NCBI GenBank assembly: GCA_003455235.1
Contig: DMRT01000103.1
Span: forward strand, 1-9,997
Length of the DNA stretch: 9,997 bases
Direction: 5' to 3'
Source of the DNA: Chitinophagaceae bacterium
Lineage (GTDB): Bacteria; Bacteroidota; Bacteroidia; Chitinophagales; Chitinophagaceae
Positions 4,904 through 9,997 of this stretch are shown here, in pieces; position 1 is the first letter of the stretch, and each line of letters starts with the position of its first letter. The translations under genes and the position numbers were made by a program. Under the pieces are notes generated by a model, which searched no databases, had not been told where the DNA came from, and saw nothing but the letters and a program-made list of their open reading frames with translations.

Positions 4904-6109
4904 ATGACCGGACCTGTTTCCCCGAGGGAGAAATTTGATGAATTAAAGGCCTGCGTCATTATCCCCACTTATAACAATGCGGCCACGCTGGCCGGGGTGA
5001 TTGAAGACGTAAGCCGCTATACCACCCATATTATCGTGGTGAACGATGGCTCAACCGACGGCACTGCCGATGCGGTAAAAGCGTATCCTTATGTGCAGCT
5101 CATCAGCTACCAGCCCAATAAGGGAAAGGGATGGGCCCTGCGCCAGGCATTTGCCCGGGCAGCTGAAAAAGGATATCAATACGGCATCACCATTGATTCA
5201 GATGGGCAGCATTTTGCCAAAGACCTGCCGGTATTCCTGGATAGACTGGAACAAAGCCGGAACAGCATCATTATCGGGGCCCGCAATATGAACCAGGAAT
5301 CGGTTCCGGGGGGGAGCAGCTTCGGCAATAAATTCTCCAATTTCTGGTTCCGGGTGGAAACAGGCATCAATAGTCCCGATACCCAGTCAGGCTACCGCCT
5401 TTACCCGCTGGAGCCCTTGAAGAAGATGCGCTTCTTTACCCGCAAATATGAATTTGAGATCGAGGTGTTGGTACGGGCAGCCTGGAAGGGCGTGGACGTC
5501 GAATCGGTTCCCGTAACCGTATATTATGCACCCCCCGGAGAAAGGGTATCGCATTTCCGTCCATTCAAGGATTTTTTCCGCATCAGCGTGCTGAACACGG
5601 TGCTGGTGCTGATCACCTTCCTGTACATCAAACCAAGGGATTTTTTCCGCACCCTGTTCAGCCGGAAAAAACTGGGCAAGCTGCTCGATGATCACCTGTT
5701 CAACACTCATCAGTCGCCGCAGCTGAAAGCCATGTCGGTGGCATTCGGTATTTTCATGGGCATTATTCCCATCTGGGGTTTCCAGCTGGTGGCGGCCATT
5801 TTCCTGGCGGTGCTGTTTAAACTGAACAAGCCGCTGGTGATCATCGCAGCCAATATCAGCATCCCGCCCATGATCCCGCTGATCATTTTCCTTAGCTATA
5901 AAATGGGAATGCCCTGGATGGGCGACAAGGCCATGCACATCAGCTTCAGCAAAACCATCACCCTCAACTCGGTGAAGAATAACCTGCTTCAATATATTTA
6001 CGGAAGCATCACGCTGGCGGTACTGGCAGGCATCGTGGCCGGGCTGCTTACGTTCATTTTTTTGAAACTCATCAGTAAAAAACAAACCGCGGTTACCAAC
6101 GGCAAATAG
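4904..6109 (+). CDS. GT2 family glycosyltransferase fused to a C-terminal DUF2062 membrane domain (401 aa)
   Basis: The N-terminal domain (about 17-235) is a DPM1/DPG-synthase-like family 2 glycosyltransferase: VIIPTYNN (18-25), VVNDGSTDGT (45-54), the metal/nucleotide-binding DSDGQH (98-103, DxD = D98/D100), then SGYRLYP and KYEFEIEVLVRA (181-192). After a hydrophobic stretch (228-242) comes DUF2062 (about 255-390), with SPQLKAMSVAFGIFMGIIPIWGFQ and several membrane segments. It should transfer a sugar from a nucleotide or polyprenyl donor at the inner membrane. The frame is open back to 4730, but that extension consists of the heptamer repeats and overlaps the possible promoter, so MTGPVSPREK at 4904 is the better start. 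It is followed after 3 nt by the trifunctional MMPL gene, so the two are surely cotranscribed. From memory this gene pair occurs in flexirubin/aryl-polyene clusters; the substrate is inferred. Confidence 0.9.
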   Translation: MTGPVSPREKFDELKACVIIPTYNNAATLAGVIEDVSRYTTHIIVVNDGSTDGTADAVKAYPYVQLISYQPNKGKGWALRQAFARAAEKGYQYGITIDSDGQHFAKDLPVFLDRLEQSRNSIIIGARNMNQESVPGGSSFGNKFSNFWFRVETGINSPDTQSGYRLYPLEPLKKMRFFTRKYEFEIEVLVRAAWKGVDVESVPVTVYYAPPGERVSHFRPFKDFFRISVLNTVLVLITFLYIKPRDFFRTLFSRKKLGKLLDDHLFNTHQSPQLKAMSVAFGIFMGIIPIWGFQLVAAIFLAVLFKLNKPLVIIAANISIPPMIPLIIFLSYKMGMPWMGDKAMHISFSKTITLNSVKNNLLQYIYGSITLAVLAGIVAGLLTFIFLKLISKKQTAVTNGK

Positions 6110-6112
6110 GGA

Positions 6113-9100
6113 ATGGAAAAGATATTACTTCACATTTATCATTTCTACAGCAGGAACAAAGCGGTTTTGTACGGAACCTTTATTGTTCTTTTTCTGCTGG
6201 CTGCCTGGTTTGCCACCCGCCTGAAATTTGAAGAAGACATTTCCCGGATACTTCCCAACGATAAAAAAATTGAGAAGCTGAACGAGGTATTCCAGAATTC
6301 GAAGTTCATGGATAAGCTGGCGGTTACGGTTTCTTTGAAAGATACAGCAGCTGCAGAACCCGACAGCCTTGTTGCTTATGCAGATAATCTTGTATCCGGC
6401 ATCCGGGAAAAGCTTTCTCCGTATATCCGCAAGGTGAATGATAAGGTAGATGATGAGTTTGCAATGGAACTCTTTGGTACCATCAGCGACCACCTGCCCG
6501 TATACTTGGAGGAGAAGGATTACAAACAGGTTGATTCACTCATACAGCCTGCCACGGTAAAGCAAACCCTGGAGCAGGACCTCCGCACCCTTACATCGCC
6601 GGCCGGGCTGGCGCTCAAGGGCATGATCAGCAAAGACCCGGTGGGCATCAGCTTCCTGGGCATTAAAAAAGTACAGCAGCTGCAGTACGATGAGAATTTT
6701 GAGCTGTACGAAAACTATGTGATGACGAAAGACAGGAAGCACCTCCTCTTCTTCATCACCCCCCAGTACCCGCCCAATAATACCGGTAAAAATGCGCTGC
6801 TGCTGAAGGGCCTCGACAACCTGATCAACAACAGCAATACGGCAAATATCAATGCTTCTTATTTCGGCGCCACAGCCGTTTCGGTGGGCAATGCACTGCA
6901 ATTAAGAAAAGACTCCCTGCTTACCCAGGGCATCACGGTGTTGTTCATCATTGTTTTCCTGGGCATCTACTTCCGCAAAAAAAGAGCGCCCTTCCTGATA
7001 CTGATACCGGTTTTATTCGGCGCCGCCTTTTCGCTGGCCTGCATTTATTTCATCAAGGGAAGCATATCGGTGATTGCGCTGGGCACGGGTTCGGTGGTGC
7101 TGGGCATTGCGGTGAATTATTCCCTGCATGTATTCAATCACTACCGGCATACGGGAAGTATTCAGCAGCTGATCAAAGACCTGGCCATGCCGATGACGGT
7201 GGGCAGCTTTACCACCATCGGCGGTTTTTTATGCCTGCAGTTCGTAGAATCGGAAATGCTGAAAGACCTGGGATTATTTGCTGCTTTCAGTTTGATCGGC
7301 GCCTCACTTTGTTCATTGATCTTCCTTCCGCATTTCATCGCATCAAAAAAAGAACAGTCGCAACATGCAGGGAATGAATTCTCCTGGATCGATAGGGTTG
7401 CTTCTTATAAACCGGAATACAATAAGTACCTGGTGACCGGCATTTTTGCCCTCACCGTCTTTTTCGCTTTCCAGGCCGGCAACGTGAATTTTGAATCCGA
7501 CCTGCAGCACATGAACTTCATGAGCCCGCAGCTGAAAGCGTCTGAACAGCAGCTGAACAGCATCAATCAATACGCCCTGCAATCTGTATACATTGTTACA
7601 GAAGGCAAAACGCTGGATGAAGCCCTGGTGAACAATGAGAAACTGGTTACGCAGATTAATCGCCTGCAGGACAGGAACGTGGTAAAAAAATACTCCGGCG
7701 TTTCTTCATTAATCATCTCCGACTCTTTGCAGAAAGCAAGGATTGAACGCTGGAAACAATACTGGACAACAGAAAAGAAAGAAGCCCTGCTGGCAACACT
7801 CATGAAAGAAGGTTCTGCCCTTGGTTTCAGTGCAACGGCTTTCGATAATTTTAAATCATTGCTGGAAAAAGAATACCAGCCGGTTGACAAAGAAGCCATG
7901 TCGGACGTGAGAAAAAATTTCCTCGATGATTACATCACGGAGAAACCCGGCAAAGCAACCGTGGTTACGCTGCTGAAAGCCCTGCCCGATAAAAAACAGG
8001 AAGTGTACCGGGCTTTTGAAAACGAAAACAATGTTACGGTTCTCGACAAACAATACCTTACCAGCCGCTTTGTAGAGATCATCAATGCCGATTTTGGACG
8101 CATTGCACTCATGACCTCCCTGCTGGTGTTTTTTGTGCTGCTGCTGATGTACGGGCGGATTGAACTCACGCTTGTTTCCTTCATCCCCATGTTCATCAGC
8201 TGGGTGTGGATCCTGGGCATCATGGCCATGGCCGGCATTGAATTCAACATCATCAACATCATTGTATCAGCGCTTATATTCGGCCTGGGCGACGATTACA
8301 GTCTCTTCATCATGGACGGGCTGCTGCAGGAATACAAAACCGGGAAGAAAAATCTCTCTTCCTTCAAATCATCGATCATTTTATCAGCCATCACCACCAT
8401 TGCCGGACTGGGCGTATTGATCTTCGCCAAACACCCGGCATTAAAATCGATCGCATTCATTTCCATCATCGGCATCGGCTGCGTGGTGATTATGGCGCAG
8501 ATACTGATCCCCTTCCTGTTTTCGGTGCTTATAAAAAACCGGGTAAGGCGCAACCGGTTTCCATGGACGGCCTGGGGCTTTGTTAAATCGTCCTTCGCCT
8601 TTTCGTATTTCATCGGGTGGAGTGTTGCCCTCACGCATATCGCCTGGATATTTGCCCTGTTCAATATCAAAGAAAGAGGCAAGCTGATCTATCATACCAT
8701 TATTGCCAAAGTATGCCGGAGGCTGACGTATATAATGATTAATGTGAAGAAGAAGATCATCAATGAACATCATGAAAAGTTTGACAGGCCCGCTATCATC
8801 ATTGCCAATCACCAGTCGTCGCTGGATATTGTTCCGCTCATCATGCTGCATCCCAAACTGCTGATGTTTACCAATAACCGCATCTGGAATTCACCACTCT
8901 TTGGCAAAGTGATCCGCATGGCAGATTATTTTCCCACCGAACAGATTGAAAATGACATCAGCCTCGTGGAAGAGCGGATTAAAAACGGTTATTCAGTGAT
9001 CATCTTCCCGGAAGGAACCCGGGCCGAAGACGGGGTGATCAAACGCTTTCACAAAGGCGCTTTTTACCTGGCTGAAAAAATGAACGTAGATATCCTGCCC

Positions 9101-9946
9101 ATTATGATCCACGGAACGGAGTATACACTCACCAAGCAGGATCAGTTGCTAAAAGACGGACAGGTAACCTTAAAAATTCTTCCCCGCATCACCCCCGGTG
9201 ATAAAACCTACGGGAATGGCTATGCCGAACGGGCAAAAAACATCGGCCGCTATTTCCGCAGCGAATTTGCAGCCCTGAAAAAAGAAATTGAACAACCGGC
9301 GTATTTCCGGGAAAAACTGATATATAATTACCTCTACAAGGGCCCCGTGCTGGAATGGTACATGCGCATCAAAACAAAGCTGGAAAAGAATTATGAGCCC
9401 TTTCACAAACTCGTTCCGGAAAAAGGAAAGATACTCGACATCGGCTGCGGCTATGGATTCATGTCGTATATGCTCGCATTCACCTCGCCCGGCCGGGAGA
9501 TCACCGGCATTGATTACGACGAAGATAAAATTGATACAGCCAACAACTGCTTCAGCCGCACCAATACAATTAATTTTGTACACGGCGATGTGATGGGTTT
9601 TGCCTTTGAGCAATACGACTGCATCATCCTGGCCGATATGCTGCATTACCTGCAGCCGGACGAACAAAAACGGGTGATTGAAAAATGCATGGCAAACCTC
9701 AACCCCGGCGGCATGATCATTATCCGGGATGGTGATAAAGACAAAGAAGCCTTGCATAAAAAGACGAAGCTTACCGAGTTCTTCTCGACGAAAGTGCTGA
9801 GCTTTAATAAAACAAAAGAAACCGGGCTGAGCTTTTTATCGGGCCGGATGATCCGGGAAATGGCGCAGGCGAACGGCATGAGTTGCGAAGAAGTGCCGGA
9901 TTCAAAAGTTACGTCTAATACGGTATTTATATTGAAGAAGAGCTGA
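6113..9946 (+). CDS. Trifunctional MMPL transporter / lysophospholipid acyltransferase / class I SAM methyltransferase (1277 aa)
   Basis: Three domains in one uninterrupted frame. (1) RND/MMPL exporter, about 1-800: TM1 at 17-33, a periplasmic loop to about 265, five helices (269-407), TM7 (437-455), a second loop, then TM8-12 (about 664-797). TM10 carries GLGDDYS (D728/Y729), while the matching TM4 position is VNYS (N335/Y336). (2) PlsC-type acyltransferase, about 820-1060: a hydrophobic segment near 825-850, catalytic NHQSSLD (899-905) and FPEGTR (965-970). (3) Rossmann methyltransferase, about 1090-1230: motif I ILDIGCGYG (1107-1115), then GIDYDEDK, DCIILADMLHYL and LNPGGMIIIRDGD. The product should acylate, methylate and move a lipid-like molecule across the inner membrane. 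The fusion is known to me in Bacteroidota, associated with aryl-polyene/flexirubin loci. The start is the ATG 3 nt after the upstream stop. Confidence 0.93.
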   Translation: MEKILLHIYHFYSRNKAVLYGTFIVLFLLAAWFATRLKFEEDISRILPNDKKIEKLNEVFQNSKFMDKLAVTVSLKDTAAAEPDSLVAYADNLVSGIREKLSPYIRKVNDKVDDEFAMELFGTISDHLPVYLEEKDYKQVDSLIQPATVKQTLEQDLRTLTSPAGLALKGMISKDPVGISFLGIKKVQQLQYDENFELYENYVMTKDRKHLLFFITPQYPPNNTGKNALLLKGLDNLINNSNTANINASYFGATAVSVGNALQLRKDSLLTQGITVLFIIVFLGIYFRKKRAPFLILIPVLFGAAFSLACIYFIKGSISVIALGTGSVVLGIAVNYSLHVFNHYRHTGSIQQLIKDLAMPMTVGSFTTIGGFLCLQFVESEMLKDLGLFAAFSLIGASLCSLIFLPHFIASKKEQSQHAGNEFSWIDRVASYKPEYNKYLVTGIFALTVFFAFQAGNVNFESDLQHMNFMSPQLKASEQQLNSINQYALQSVYIVTEGKTLDEALVNNEKLVTQINRLQDRNVVKKYSGVSSLIISDSLQKARIERWKQYWTTEKKEALLATLMKEGSALGFSATAFDNFKSLLEKEYQPVDKEAMSDVRKNFLDDYITEKPGKATVVTLLKALPDKKQEVYRAFENENNVTVLDKQYLTSRFVEIINADFGRIALMTSLLVFFVLLLMYGRIELTLVSFIPMFISWVWILGIMAMAGIEFNIINIIVSALIFGLGDDYSLFIMDGLLQEYKTGKKNLSSFKSSIILSAITTIAGLGVLIFAKHPALKSIAFISIIGIGCVVIMAQILIPFLFSVLIKNRVRRNRFPWTAWGFVKSSFAFSYFIGWSVALTHIAWIFALFNIKERGKLIYHTIIAKVCRRLTYIMINVKKKIINEHHEKFDRPAIIIANHQSSLDIVPLIMLHPKLLMFTNNRIWNSPLFGKVIRMADYFPTEQIENDISLVEERIKNGYSVIIFPEGTRAEDGVIKRFHKGAFYLAEKMNVDILPIMIHGTEYTLTKQDQLLKDGQVTLKILPRITPGDKTYGNGYAERAKNIGRYFRSEFAALKKEIEQPAYFREKLIYNYLYKGPVLEWYMRIKTKLEKNYEPFHKLVPEKGKILDIGCGYGFMSYMLAFTSPGREITGIDYDEDKIDTANNCFSRTNTINFVHGDVMGFAFEQYDCIILADMLHYLQPDEQKRVIEKCMANLNPGGMIIIRDGDKDKEALHKKTKLTEFFSTKVLSFNKTKETGLSFLSGRMIREMAQANGMSCEEVPDSKVTSNTVFILKKS

Positions 9947-9950
9947 GGGA

Positions 9951-9997
9951 TTTAGAAGTTTAAGATGTTAGAATAAAACCCCTAAACCCCTAAACCC
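9951..9997. repeat. Octamer array after the operon (TTTAGAAG then AAACCCCT units)
   Basis: Degenerate units TTTAGAAG, TTTAAGAT, GTTAGAAT are followed by AAACCCCT twice and AAACCC at the window edge, in 8-bp phase. The array begins 4 nt after the stop codon of the MMPL gene and is cut by the window end. No terminator hairpin is visible before the edge. Confidence 0.65.

Noticed and set aside
4597..4968. 123-codon minus-strand frame in the divergent spacer
   Set aside because: It overlaps the start of the glycosyltransferase and the repeat arrays, and its product has no family resemblance.
5387..6085. 232-codon minus-strand frame
   Set aside because: It lies wholly inside the glycosyltransferase gene, whose motifs are intact; its product is rich in His, Gln and Asp as expected of an antisense shadow.
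9976..9997. Telomere-like AAACCCCT repeat suggesting a replicon end
   Set aside because: Only about three units, and similar short arrays occur inside the window; it is better explained as intergenic repeat DNA cut by the window edge.
1..9997. CRISPR array, insertion sequence or integrase
   Set aside because: No regularly spaced direct repeats with unique spacers of CRISPR size, and no transposase or recombinase motifs in any convincing frame.

Overview
The window looks like chromosomal DNA from a member of the Bacteroidota, probably of the Chitinophagaceae type. Most transcription units have a near-perfect TAnnTTTG -7 box upstream (105-112, 846-853, 2556-2563, 3380-3387). Shine-Dalgarno sequences are nearly absent. 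The gene content (a GT2-DUF2062 protein, a three-domain MMPL/acyltransferase/methyltransferase protein, and a halogenase-like flavoenzyme) is what I know from flexirubin/aryl-polyene pigment loci of this phylum. The assignment rests on these signals and on recall; no search was possible.

Layout. Everything from 1 to 4556 reads on the minus strand and everything from 4904 to the end on the plus strand, diverging from a repeat-rich spacer at 4557-4903. From the left: tRNA-Asn(GTT) (2-75); a compact unit of three very small genes (278-745), made of two 57-residue paralogues flanking a 20-residue hydrophobic peptide, with its own promoter, operator-like dyad and terminator; tRNA-Gly(CCC) (1138-1210) with its terminator; a halogenase-family flavoprotein gene (1277-2548) cut by one in-frame amber codon; a small outer-membrane beta-barrel gene (2729-3337); and a membrane-anchored coiled-coil protein gene (3591-4556) with a strong terminator. 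On the plus strand, a two-gene operon: GT2-DUF2062 (4904-6109) and, 3 nt later, a 1277-residue MMPL transporter/PlsC acyltransferase/SAM methyltransferase fusion (6113-9946).

How they may work together. The plus-strand pair looks like the glycosylation/acylation/methylation/export part of a polyene or lipid-linked envelope product. The halogenase-like gene is the kind of tailoring enzyme found in such loci, but it is on the other strand and interrupted. Ketosynthase, ACP and ammonia-lyase genes are not in the window, so the pathway assignment is an inference.

Most unusual items: the micro-ORF operon with an operator-like dyad around its -33 element; the amber codon exactly at the first Trp of the halogenase WxWxIP motif; the long two-part inverted repeat at 2621-2720; and 7-8 bp tandem arrays in several intergenic spacers.
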